This document shows, piece by piece, positions 1 through 6,655 of a DNA stretch of 11,221 bases. Below the pieces are notes generated by a model that was not told the origin of the DNA, searched no databases, and was given only the letters and a program-made list of their open reading frames with translations. How positions within the stretch are numbered: the stretch's first letter is position 1; each line of letters opens with the position of its first letter. Made by a program: the position numbers and the translations under genes. The stretch is from NCBI GenBank assembly GCA_947589585.1, contig CANQCA010000043.1:1-11221 (forward strand), read 5' to 3'. Source of the stretch: an uncultured Clostridia bacterium (GTDB lineage Bacteria > Bacillota > Clostridia > Christensenellales > Borkfalkiaceae).

Positions 1-558
1 CCCGCCTATGCGATGACCTTCCGCCTTCTTACGACGAGCGAAGGCAAGAAGATGGGCAAGACGCAAAAGGGCGCCGTTTGGCTCGACGAGAACAAGACGA
101 GTCCCTACGAGTTCTACCAATATTGGCGCAATACGAACGACGCGGACGTGGAGACCTGCTTCAAACTGCTCACGTTTTTGCCGCTCGAAGAGATCGAGGA
201 GCTCTGCAGGTACAAGGACGAGCGCATCAACGCCGCCAAGGAACGGCTCGCCTTCGAGCTCACCAAGATGGTGCACGGCGAAGAGAAGGCGCAAAAGGCG
301 CAGGCGGAAGCGAAGGGCGCGTTCGGCGGCGAAGGAGATATGCCCGAAAAGCAAATTTCCGCGGCCTGCAGGACGGTTTTGGAGGCCCTCGTCGAGACGG
401 GGCTGTGCAAGTCCAACGGCGAGGCGAGAAGGCTCATCGAGCAGGGCGGCGTCTCCATCGACGGAGAGAAGGTCACAGACTTTTCCGCAGCCCTGCCCGA
501 AGGGAGCTTCACCCTCTTCAAGGGGAAGAAGGTGCGCATCAAGGTCGTCCGCGCATGA
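1..558 (+). CDS. tyrS: Tyrosyl-tRNA synthetase, C-terminal part (cut by window start)
   Basis: The reading frame is open from base 1, so this is the 3' part of a longer gene. The product charges tRNA-Tyr with tyrosine in the cytoplasm (class I aminoacyl-tRNA synthetase). The class I signature loop appears as KKMGKT (bases 49-63), the KFGKT/KMSKS-type motif, followed by the family stretch GAVWLDENKTSPYEFYQYW. An S4 RNA-binding domain fills the C-terminus (about bases 345-555; motifs KSNGEARRLIEQGGVSIDG and FKGKKVRIKV). The HIGH motif and Rossmann core lie outside the window. The TGA stop overlaps the ATG of the next gene (ATGA), so the two are probably co-transcribed and translationally coupled. 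Identification is firm; only the promoter and N-terminus are unseen. Confidence 0.96.
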   Translation, partial: PAYAMTFRLLTTSEGKKMGKTQKGAVWLDENKTSPYEFYQYWRNTNDADVETCFKLLTFLPLEEIEELCRYKDERINAAKERLAFELTKMVHGEEKAQKAQAEAKGAFGGEGDMPEKQISAACRTVLEALVETGLCKSNGEARRLIEQGGVSIDGEKVTDFSAALPEGSFTLFKGKKVRIKVVRA

Positions 559-1229
559 CAAAGTATCTGAGCGTCGACAAAGAGACGGTGCATGAGTTTA
601 CGATCGAGCGCTCCCGCTTCATCGGCTATCTTGCCCACACCGAGGGCGAGGAGGAAGCGCGCGCCTACCTTCAGAAGGTGCGCTCGTCTCATCCGCTCGC
701 AACGCACGTTTGCTACGGATTTATCGCCGACAGAGAGGGGAATTTGCAGCGCTTTTCCGACGACGGCGAACCGCAGGGGACGGCGGGAATGCCCATCTTG
801 GGCGTTCTCAAGGCGAAGGAGCTCCGCTTAGCGACGGCGGCAGTCGTGCGCTACTTCGGCGGGATCAAATTGGGTGCGGGCGGGCTCGTGCGCGCCTATA
901 CGCAGGCGGCGGCGCAAGTTGTCGAGAAGGCGGAGACGAAGCTCTTTTGCATGAGCGCCATGCTGGAGATCGAGGTGGACTATCCCGAAGTGAGCCCCTG
1001 CCTCAAATTTCTGGAGGGGAAAAAGCTGACGCCCATCTCTTCGGAATACGGCGAGAAGGCGACATTTCTCGTTGCCGTAAAGACGGAAGATGAGGGGGCG
1101 TTTACAGCGCAGCTTCTCGACGCCCTCTCGGGCAGAGTTCGGCTAAAAAGAGGGGAGAACTGTTTCTTCCCGTTCCCCCCCGACCCCTGCGTCATCCTGA
1201 GCCGACCAAGCTCTACGCAGTCCATGTGA
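555..1229 (+). CDS. yigZ: YigZ/IMPACT family protein
   Basis: This is a 224-aa protein of the YigZ/YvyE (IMPACT, UPF0029) family. The hallmark segments are THVCYGFIADREGNLQRFSD, the SDDGEPQGTAG motif and VVRYFGGIKLGAGGLVRAY, followed by a C-terminal ferredoxin-like domain. Eukaryotic IMPACT modulates Gcn2; the bacterial role is not settled, with translation or nucleic-acid binding suggested. The ATG at 555 overlaps the tyrS stop and matches the usual N-terminus (TKYLSVDKETVHEF); the open frame further upstream is only a shadow of tyrS. The last 16 or so residues after FFPFP do not look like the family: they are encoded by a REP-like repeat that also supplies the stop codon, so the ancestral protein probably ended near residue 208. 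Confidence 0.93.
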   Translation: MTKYLSVDKETVHEFTIERSRFIGYLAHTEGEEEARAYLQKVRSSHPLATHVCYGFIADREGNLQRFSDDGEPQGTAGMPILGVLKAKELRLATAAVVRYFGGIKLGAGGLVRAYTQAAAQVVEKAETKLFCMSAMLEIEVDYPEVSPCLKFLEGKKLTPISSEYGEKATFLVAVKTEDEGAFTAQLLDALSGRVRLKRGENCFFPFPPDPCVILSRPSSTQSM

Positions 1230-1251
1230 GCTCATCCTCGAAGGATCCCTT
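1184..1251. repeat. REP-like dispersed repeat fused to the 3' end of yigZ
   Basis: The stretch has the ends of a small intergenic repeat family seen in many bacterial genomes: GTCATCCTGAGC at 1191-1202 and TCGAAGGATCCCTT at 1238-1251. It contains a short hairpin (ATCCT-cga-AGGAT, about 1233-1245). The first part lies in frame within yigZ and encodes the atypical C-terminal residues CVILSRPSSTQSM and the TGA. Family membership is recalled from general experience, and copy number in this genome cannot be judged from one window. Confidence 0.5.
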
Positions 1252-1259
1252 CATGAAAA

Positions 1260-1291
1260 CACGGCTATACGCCGTGCTTTTTCTTTATTTT
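1260..1291 (+). terminator. Rho-independent terminator of the tyrS-yigZ unit
   Basis: A 6-bp perfect stem (CACGGC / GCCGTG) with a 5-nt loop is followed directly by CTTTTTCTTTATTTT. It begins 30 bp after the yigZ stop. A short A-run precedes the stem and could extend pairing with the T-run. Confidence 0.75.
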
Positions 1292-1394
1292 GACAAAATT
1301 GAAAATAATTGAAAAATGAAAAAAATACGTGATTATTTCTAAAATTTTTAACTTTTTTGCTTATTTCGAAAATTATCTAAATACTATTCCGTGC
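1292..1394. other. AT-rich intergenic spacer
   Basis: This is the most AT-rich stretch of the window, with repeated GAAAA/AATT runs and A/T tracts, lying between the yigZ terminator and the yunB promoter. I see no ORF or RNA gene. It could act as curved DNA or an upstream activating region for the sporulation promoter that follows. Confidence 0.5.
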
Positions 1395-1424
1395 GCATAA
1401 CGCGCGATCGGACGGGCATACGAT
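1395..1424 (+). promoter_or_regulatory. Sigma-E-like sporulation promoter of yunB
   Basis: A GCATAA element (1395-1400) and a CATACGAT element (1417-1424) are separated so that 17 nt lie between ATA and CATA. The Bacillus sigma-E consensus is an ATA-centred -35 and CATACAaT about 16-18 nt further on, so the -10 matches 7 of 8. CATACGATA also fits the sigma-K pattern CATAnnnTA. In B. subtilis yunB is known to belong to the sigma-E regulon, which makes this reading plausible. The -10 lies only 5 nt before the GTG start. Confidence 0.55.
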
Positions 1425-1429
1425 AGCGT

Positions 1430-2098
1430 GTGAAATACCGCTCCCGATCGAGAAAAATAAAGCGCATCGCGATCGCGCTCTCCATAATTTTCGTCCTCTT
1501 ACTTATAGCCGGCCTTCTGCTTTCCAATGCGACGCGCGTTCTCAAATCCGTTGCCGAAGCCAATATGCGCTCCATCACGACGGTCGCCGTCAACGATGCC
1601 ATCTACTACACCCTCTCGGATGAGGTGCGCTATGAGGATCTCATCACCGTCCATCGGGGGCAGCAAAATGAAATTCTTGCGATCACGTCGGATGCCTTAA
1701 AGATCAACCGCATCGCCCGCGACGCCGCATATATGTCGCAGCAAAACCTGCAGACGATGTCGGAGGGCGGGGTGGAGGTGCCCCTCGGCGCCTTCTTCGG
1801 CATCGAGGCATGGGCGGGCTTCGGGCCCAAGATCAAGATGAAGATCATTCCCATCTCCAATGTCTCCTGCCGCTTTGTTTCCAAATTCGAGGAGGCGGGC
1901 ATCAACCAGACCAAGCACTCCGTCTATCTCGAGATCGTCGCCGATATCTCCATCATCATGCCCTCGGGGGCGAGCAACTTTGCCTCGCTCACGGAAGTTC
2001 TCATCTGCGAGAGCGTGCTCGTCGGCAGCATCCCCCAAAGCTATCTCGAGGCCGACCTCTTCGGCGGGGGCTATAGCCTTTCCCCGCCCGCAAACTGA
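1430..2098 (+). CDS. yunB: Sporulation protein YunB
   Basis: This 222-aa protein has a basic N-terminus (KYRSRSRKIKR), one membrane segment at about residues 12-32, and an extracytoplasmic domain typical of YunB. Family-like stretches are ANMRSITTVAVNDAI, VPLGAFFGIEAWAGFGPKIKM, NQTKHSVYLEIVADISIIMP and the ending VLVGSIPQSYL. B. subtilis YunB is a mother-cell protein needed for efficient sporulation; its biochemical role is unknown. The GTG at 1430 is the first start after an in-frame TAG at 1424-1426; no Shine-Dalgarno site is visible, and a sigma-E-like -10 ends just 5 nt upstream. The 3' end overlaps murG, on the other strand, by 28 bp. Family assignment is strong; start choice is moderate. 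Confidence 0.9.
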   Translation: MKYRSRSRKIKRIAIALSIIFVLLLIAGLLLSNATRVLKSVAEANMRSITTVAVNDAIYYTLSDEVRYEDLITVHRGQQNEILAITSDALKINRIARDAAYMSQQNLQTMSEGGVEVPLGAFFGIEAWAGFGPKIKMKIIPISNVSCRFVSKFEEAGINQTKHSVYLEIVADISIIMPSGASNFASLTEVLICESVLVGSIPQSYLEADLFGGGYSLSPPAN

Positions 2099-3138
2099 CC
2101 TTCCCCGAGCGTTTTTTTGATGAACCCGACGATGTTTGGCGTACCGCTCCCGATGTCGGAAGCCTTCAGTGCCGCTTCGAGCGCAGGATCCTCATCGGCC
2201 GAGACGAGGGTCTCATAGAGCGAAGAGAGCGCTTCCTCCGAAAGCACCTTTACAAGGCCGCGGGAGGCGAAATACGCGGCATTTTGCACCTGATCCCCGC
2301 GGGAGGCGCGGGCAAGCGGCACGAGCACGGCCTTCTTTTTCAGGGATAAGATCTCGAAGAGGGTGTTGCTTCCCGCCCGCGAGAGGACGAGATCGGCCGC
2401 TGCATAGGCGCTTCCCATATCGCCCTCGAAGGGGGTGGAAAAGTAGACATTCTTCCCCGCACGTTTTACCGAGCGTTCGCCGTCGCCCGTGATGTGGAGG
2501 ACGGAAAAGTGCTCCAAAAGGCGAGCAAGATTGCTGTTTACCGCCTCGTTCAGCGCCCTGCTGCCGCTTCCTCCCCCGAAGACGAGCAGCACCTTCGCAT
2601 CGGGGGGAAGGGAGAATTTCTTTCTCGCCCGCGCCCGATCGCCCGAAAGCACTTCCCGCCGCACGGGGGAGCCGACATAGACGCCGTTTTGAAATTTCTC
2701 CGCCGTCTCGGGGAAGGACGTGAGAACGGCCTCACACTTCTTCGCGATGAGCTTTGTACAAAGCCCGGGGCTAAGGTCGCTCTCGTGCGTGAGGACGGGA
2801 ATTTTCAGCTTTGCGGCCGCCCAGACGGCGGGATAGCTCGCATAGCCCCCCTTGGAAAAGACGAGGTCGGGGCGGATTTCTTTGAGGATTTTAAGGGCGC
2901 TCTGCTTTGCCTTTCGGAGACGGAAGGGGATCTTGAGATTCTCGAGGGTGAAGGCGCGCACCAGCTTGGGGCATTCAACGGGAAAGAAGGGGTAACCTTC
3001 CTTTGCGATAAGCCGACTTTCGATCCCGCCCGTGCCCATATAAAAGAGCTTGTGCGTGAAGCGGAGCTCGCGCATGACGGCGAGGTTGGGAACGACGTGC
3101 CCTGCGCTTCCCCCGCCGCAAAAAAGGATGCTTTTCAT
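2071..3138 (-). CDS. murG: MurG, lipid II-forming GlcNAc transferase
   Basis: MurG transfers GlcNAc from UDP-GlcNAc to lipid I at the inner face of the membrane, giving lipid II for peptidoglycan (GT28 family, GT-B fold). With Met at 3138 the protein has 355 residues, normal for the family. The first glycine loop is GGGSAGHVVPN (8-18), then FSKGGYASYP (94-103), THESDLSPG (117-125; HESD as in clostridial MurG rather than HEQN), the second glycine loop FGGGSGSRALNE (187-198), SRAGSNTLFE (253-262, nucleotide/GlcNAc site) and GDQVQNA (281-287). A Met two codons upstream (3144) is possible, but the usual family N-terminus (MKxIL..GGG) and the -10 box position favour 3138. The gene stands alone, away from a dcw cluster, and converges on yunB, so a sporulation-linked copy cannot be excluded. 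Confidence 0.93.
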   Translation of the reverse strand: MKSILFCGGGSAGHVVPNLAVMRELRFTHKLFYMGTGGIESRLIAKEGYPFFPVECPKLVRAFTLENLKIPFRLRKAKQSALKILKEIRPDLVFSKGGYASYPAVWAAAKLKIPVLTHESDLSPGLCTKLIAKKCEAVLTSFPETAEKFQNGVYVGSPVRREVLSGDRARARKKFSLPPDAKVLLVFGGGSGSRALNEAVNSNLARLLEHFSVLHITGDGERSVKRAGKNVYFSTPFEGDMGSAYAAADLVLSRAGSNTLFEILSLKKKAVLVPLARASRGDQVQNAAYFASRGLVKVLSEEALSSLYETLVSADEDPALEAALKASDIGSGTPNIVGFIKKTLGEGQFAGGERL

Positions 3139-3146
3139 ACGCATTC

Positions 3147-3175
3147 AGTATATGAAATTGCAGGCGATTTTATTG
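3147..3175 (-). promoter_or_regulatory. Possible murG promoter close to the start codon
   Basis: On the minus strand TATACT (3152-3147) lies 8 nt before the ATG at 3138. A transcription start at the usual distance would fall at about 3140, giving an almost leaderless mRNA. The -35 region (CAATAA or TCAATA) is poor. No Shine-Dalgarno site precedes either candidate ATG. CATATACT also fits the sigma-E/K pattern CATAnnnT. Confidence 0.4.
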
Positions 3176-3196
3176 AAAAAAAGCATTTCGCCCTAT

Positions 3197-3226
3197 AAAA
3201 AAGCTCCCCGCCGCGGCGGGGAGCTT
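3197..3226 (-). terminator. Strong rho-independent terminator after the large membrane-protein gene
   Basis: Bases 3201-3226 form a perfect 26-bp palindrome (arm AAGCTCCCCGCCG). On the minus strand it is followed by a T-run (3202-3197). It lies 12 bp past the end of the gene ending at 3238 and isolates murG from it. On the plus strand the downstream sequence is not T-rich, so it should act on minus-strand transcripts. Confidence 0.85.
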
Positions 3227-3237
3227 TGTATCAACTT

Positions 3238-5781
3238 TTACTTTCTGCCCTCTTTTTTCTTACGGGGCAGGAACCAGACGTAGAGGGCAACGATGAGGAC
3301 AGCTACCACGCAAAGGATGACGATGAGGGAGATGCGCAGCGTATCATTCGCGCCGAAGTCGAGCATGTCCTGCCCGAGAACGAGGGAGTAGATCTTGCCG
3401 TCCTCCGCACTGTAGCGGGCGGTATATGTGCCGTCGCCGAGGTCCTCGAGCCGTACGCGTTCGCCCCCGTGAAGAGAGAGGGTGGAACCGTCTTCGGCGA
3501 CGAAGAGATATCCCTCGTCGGTGGGGGCGTCCTTGAGGGTCGCGAAGAGGAAGCTCTCCTCCCCGCCGCCGCTCGGACTTACCGAGGTGAGATAGTCGCA
3601 GGGGACATACCCGCGCGCCGTAGCCTCCCCGTCTTTTGCGAATTCGATGAGGGCATATTCGAGCAGATCGGGGGCGGAGACGGTCGCGACGACATGGACG
3701 GATGTGCCGCGGGAGAGCCTTTGATCGGCAAGTGCAGCGGGAAGACAGGGGAAGAAATAGGCCGAAACATCGCTCGTGAGATAGGCCGTCTCGTCTGCCT
3801 CCGCCCAATAGCTATCGGTGGGAAGGAGCAGCTCTTCGACGCCGGAGAGACGGAAGAGCGAGGTCGTGAACGCGCGGGAATTTTCGCCCACCTCATATAC
3901 GGTGACGAGCGCGTAGCCGTTCTGCATGCCGAGAAGGATGCCTTGGGCCGCCTCCTCTGTGCGAAAATAAAATTCATAGGGGAAGCATTCGGGCGCGTCC
4001 TCGCGCAGGGCGGAAAGGTCGGTGCGGATGCCGACGGTCCCCGCGGGGATGTTGAGAAAGAGCCCGTCCCCCGCATGGGTGGAAAAGATATTCTTTCCGA
4101 TATCTCCCGCCTTGATCTCGCGGAGCGTGGGGATATCGAGCGCGCCGCCGTTCGTTGCGACAATATATTCCCCGAAGAGGAAATACACCTCGTCGTCCTC
4201 ATATCCGAGCGCAAAAGCAAGAGGGCTTCCTTCGGACATGGTATACACGAAATCGCTCTCGTCGACGGTCGCGATGGTCTCATCCCCGTTTCTGCAGAGG
4301 GCGCTTCCCAAAAGGTAATAGAGGTTCCCCTCGAAGTCTGCGCGAAGAGACGAGTACCCCTCGGGAAGGGTAAAGCCGAGCGTATCTCCCGCGGCGTCCT
4401 TATCGAGGAAGGCGGTCTCGCTGAATTTCACGACCGAGCGATCGTTGTAGACGACGAAGAGCTCGCCGTAAACATCTGAGGCGAGTGCGGCAGGGGCACC
4501 GCAGCTGTCGTGAAAGACGGGCTCCGCGCCCACCTTTCCATAGGCGTTGCCCGTCACGAAGTACACTTCGCCATAGACGCAGGCAAGGCCGCGGATCTCA
4601 TTGGAAGGGGCCGCATCCGTCGCCGTAAAGGTCATCTCCGCACCCTCGCGGTAGGTGCAGGTGTACACGGTATTTTGCGAGACGGCGGCGATAATTGTGC
4701 CGTCGGTCGCGACATGGGTGGGGGAAAAATCGTCTCCGCCCGTAATTTGGGCAAAACTTCCCGTCGCGAAGTCGTATACGCTCACGCGACCGTTCCCCCT
4801 ATCCGCAGTGACGAGAAGATCGCCTCCCCGCGCACTGTCGACGGCCCCCGAAAGCCTGTTTTCGGAGGAGGAGGCCGAGGCGATCTCATAGCCCGTAAAG
4901 GCTGCCCCGCCTTCGGATAGGGCGATCCTTTTCACAGAGCTTCCCTGAATGGCATAGAGCTCGTCCCCGTAGGAGAAGAGCTTTTTGATATCCTTGGCGG
5001 CGAGAAGGGGCTTTGTCTGCCCCCTTTGGTAGAGGCCTTCCTCGGCGGCGAAGTAGAGCCTGCCCGAAAGGGCCGCGACCGAGTGAATGCGGACGGAGGG
5101 TTCTGTGAGCCAATCGGATGCGTCGAGGGTGAATCCATCCCCCGAGGAATAGTAGACGGCGGAGCCGAACGCGCAATAGAGCTTGCCGTCTAAAACGGTC
5201 ATGTTGGGCGTCGTGTACTGCTCCTGCACATCGACGAGGGCCGTCGGGGTGGGTTCGCTGTCTTCCCGAAGAGAGGCGACGGGGTAGGCGGCGATCGTCG
5301 TGCCCTGTCCGCCAATGCTGGCAGTGTAGAGCGTATCCCCGTCCGTGCAGAAGGTGGTGCAGTTGATGCCGAGCTTGATGAGCGCATTTTGCGAGAAATC
5401 GTATTCGTAGAAGAAGATGCTTGCCGAACGCGTGGAAAGGAAGAGCCTCTCGCCCGCAAAGCCGAGCCCCGTCACCGTCTGCCCGGAGGGGAAGTCGAAG
5501 CGGGTATAGGCCTTCATCTCACGGTCGTAAAGGTACAGGATGTCCCCGCCCGACGAGGCCGTATCCGCGATGGCGATATAGCCTTTGGAAATGGCGGCGA
5601 CGGATGGGGAAGAGAGCTCTAAGTACTGCTCGAAGGAGGAGGGAAGGAACAAAGAGGCCGAATCCTCCGAGAGCACTGTTTGGGCGTTCGCCGGGAGGGC
5701 GCTCCCTCCGCCGATCGCAAGCCCCGCGCACAAAATGCCGCCGAGGGCAAAATATTTGATGTTCTTTCTTAAACATTTCAT
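3238..5781 (-). CDS. Secreted, membrane-anchored propeller-like protein with SH3-like region
   Basis: I do not recognise a named family for this 847-aa protein. Residues 1-33 form a signal peptide (KCLRKNIKY, hydrophobic core, ANA-Q cleavage site). Residues of about 40-640 carry roughly ten repeats of the pattern [D/G]G-x-L-Y-hydrophobic (for example DGDTLYTASIGG, DGKLYCAFGSAVYY, SGRLYFAAEEGLY, EGNLYYLLGSALC), spaced like the blades of a beta-propeller. About 655-735 resembles a bacterial SH3-like segment (TAYLTSDVSAYFFP ... GYVPCDYLTSV). A C-terminal membrane helix (about 817-837) is followed by the basic tail RKKKEGRK. It is therefore probably anchored on the outer face of the membrane with a large extracellular part, for ligand or cell-wall binding (inference). 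Monocistronic: own promoter and terminator. Confidence 0.85.
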   Translation of the reverse strand: MKCLRKNIKYFALGGILCAGLAIGGGSALPANAQTVLSEDSASLFLPSSFEQYLELSSPSVAAISKGYIAIADTASSGGDILYLYDREMKAYTRFDFPSGQTVTGLGFAGERLFLSTRSASIFFYEYDFSQNALIKLGINCTTFCTDGDTLYTASIGGQGTTIAAYPVASLREDSEPTPTALVDVQEQYTTPNMTVLDGKLYCAFGSAVYYSSGDGFTLDASDWLTEPSVRIHSVAALSGRLYFAAEEGLYQRGQTKPLLAAKDIKKLFSYGDELYAIQGSSVKRIALSEGGAAFTGYEIASASSSENRLSGAVDSARGGDLLVTADRGNGRVSVYDFATGSFAQITGGDDFSPTHVATDGTIIAAVSQNTVYTCTYREGAEMTFTATDAAPSNEIRGLACVYGEVYFVTGNAYGKVGAEPVFHDSCGAPAALASDVYGELFVVYNDRSVVKFSETAFLDKDAAGDTLGFTLPEGYSSLRADFEGNLYYLLGSALCRNGDETIATVDESDFVYTMSEGSPLAFALGYEDDEVYFLFGEYIVATNGGALDIPTLREIKAGDIGKNIFSTHAGDGLFLNIPAGTVGIRTDLSALREDAPECFPYEFYFRTEEAAQGILLGMQNGYALVTVYEVGENSRAFTTSLFRLSGVEELLLPTDSYWAEADETAYLTSDVSAYFFPCLPAALADQRLSRGTSVHVVATVSAPDLLEYALIEFAKDGEATARGYVPCDYLTSVSPSGGGEESFLFATLKDAPTDEGYLFVAEDGSTLSLHGGERVRLEDLGDGTYTARYSAEDGKIYSLVLGQDMLDFGANDTLRISLIVILCVVAVLIVALYVWFLPRKKKEGRK

Positions 5782-5789
5782 ACAGGTTG

Positions 5790-5818
5790 ATTATACCATG
5801 CGCGCGTATAAAGCGCAA
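5790..5818 (-). promoter_or_regulatory. Sigma-A promoter of the large membrane-protein gene, nearly leaderless
   Basis: On the minus strand TTGCGC (5818-5813), a 17-nt spacer and a perfect TATAAT (5795-5790) end 8 nt before the ATG at 5781. The expected transcription start is at about 5783, so the 5' leader would be only 1-3 nt. An A/T tract (about 5829-5851) sits just upstream of the -35 and resembles an UP element. Confidence 0.75.
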
Positions 5819-5883
5819 CACAATTTCGCAAAAAAATTTTTTCAAAAATCTCGTCATACAGGCGGACGTCTGTCAACTTTATG

Positions 5884-5892
5884 TGTTAGAAT
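5884..5892 (+). promoter_or_regulatory. Extended -10 promoter of the SOS-boxed gene
   Basis: TGT-TAGAAT (5884-5892) is an extended -10 element. No good -35 hexamer lies 16-18 nt upstream, which extended -10 promoters tolerate. The predicted start is near 5899, exactly where the LexA-like box begins. It is back to back with the minus-strand promoter at 5790-5818. Confidence 0.55.
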
Positions 5893-5899
5893 AAGATTA

Positions 5900-5912
5900 C
5901 GAACAAACGTTC
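5900..5912 (+). promoter_or_regulatory. LexA (SOS) box
   Basis: CGAACAAACGTTC contains the palindromic half-sites GAAC and GTTC with a 4-nt centre and matches the Bacillus LexA/DinR consensus CGAAC-RNRY-GTTY. It overlaps the predicted transcription start of the plus-strand promoter, the classic position for repression, so the downstream gene should be induced by DNA damage. A phage repressor with similar sites is an alternative reader. Confidence 0.7.
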
Positions 5913-5956
5913 AGCACCGCGAAGAAGTGAAAAACGTTTGCAAAGACGGTACGACT

Positions 5957-6655
5957 ATGAATGATGCGATCGTAAAAGTTTATCTCTATTCCTATCCTTG
6001 GCTCGGCCGCCTCGCCGATGCCTCTGCCTGCGCCGCGCAAAATCGGGCCCTGCTCTCTTTTTCGTCGAAGGGGGATCCCGCGGCCGATTGCTTCGGTGTT
6101 GCCGAGGAGTACTTCTTCTCCGAGCGGCTTCTGTATCTTAAAGAACAGCTCGGCCTGATCCTTCGCGATCTCGACGGGCAGGAGCGCTATCTTCTCGAGT
6201 ATAAATACTTCAGAAGAAAGAAGATCCTCGCCTCGCTTTCGGACATGGTACCCACCTATTCGCTCAGAACGTACTTTCGCAAGCAGAATGCGCTCTTTGC
6301 GAAGATCCGCGCGCGCCTTCTTTTTCTCGGCTGGGGGGATGCACGTTTCGAGGCATTTTTCGGGAGCTACGAACCCTTTCAGAAGCTTCTTTTACGCATT
6401 CGCAGCGAGGAGGAAAGAGGGGAGAAGGCTTTCGCTCACCCCTGCCCGCTGTCTTGCCCGAGGGAAGATCTCCTTCCCCGCAGGATGAAAAATCCCACTG
6501 CCGCGGCCGCCACCCCCGCGATGCAGATCGCCGCGATCTGCACCCCGCCGAGCCCGCCTTCCCCCGATGCTTCCTCGTTTACTTCGGGCGGGGAGGGGAC
6601 GCTTAAAAAGTCGTCGTTGTGTTCGAAGACGGGTTCTTCCTCGATGGGGATATAG
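5957..6655 (+). CDS. Putative SOS-controlled regulator-like protein, function unknown
   Basis: I cannot name this protein. The credible part is residues 1 to about 155, encoded up to about 6425: a helical protein with ERYLLEYKYFRRKKI followed by YSLRTYFRKQNALFAKIRARL. This spacing recalls the C-terminal half of sigma region 4-like phage late regulators (ArpU/RinA type: acidic helix, then a basic helix-turn-helix); that resemblance is weak and from memory. The remaining 77 or so residues (to TAG 6653-6655) are low-complexity, rich in P, S and A, and lie antisense to the neighbouring membrane-protein gene, so they may be a read-through tail. The start is uncertain: ATG 5957 or in-frame GTG 5927, neither with a clear Shine-Dalgarno. 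Transcription appears controlled by the LexA box at 5900. Confidence 0.6.
   Translation: MNDAIVKVYLYSYPWLGRLADASACAAQNRALLSFSSKGDPAADCFGVAEEYFFSERLLYLKEQLGLILRDLDGQERYLLEYKYFRRKKILASLSDMVPTYSLRTYFRKQNALFAKIRARLLFLGWGDARFEAFFGSYEPFQKLLLRIRSEEERGEKAFAHPCPLSCPREDLLPRRMKNPTAAAATPAMQIAAICTPPSPPSPDASSFTSGGEGTLKKSSLCSKTGSSSMGI

Noticed and set aside
78..554. Upstream extension of the yigZ frame
   Set aside because: The extension is a frame shadow of tyrS rich in R, G and A; the ATG at 555 gives the normal family N-terminus.
1290..1295. TTGACA as a -35 box after yigZ
   Set aside because: No acceptable -10 hexamer lies 16-19 nt downstream, and it overlaps the T-run of the terminator.
3226..4479. 417-aa plus-strand open frame inside the large membrane-protein gene
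   Set aside because: It is a shadow of the minus-strand gene, which has a signal peptide, a membrane anchor, a promoter and a terminator.
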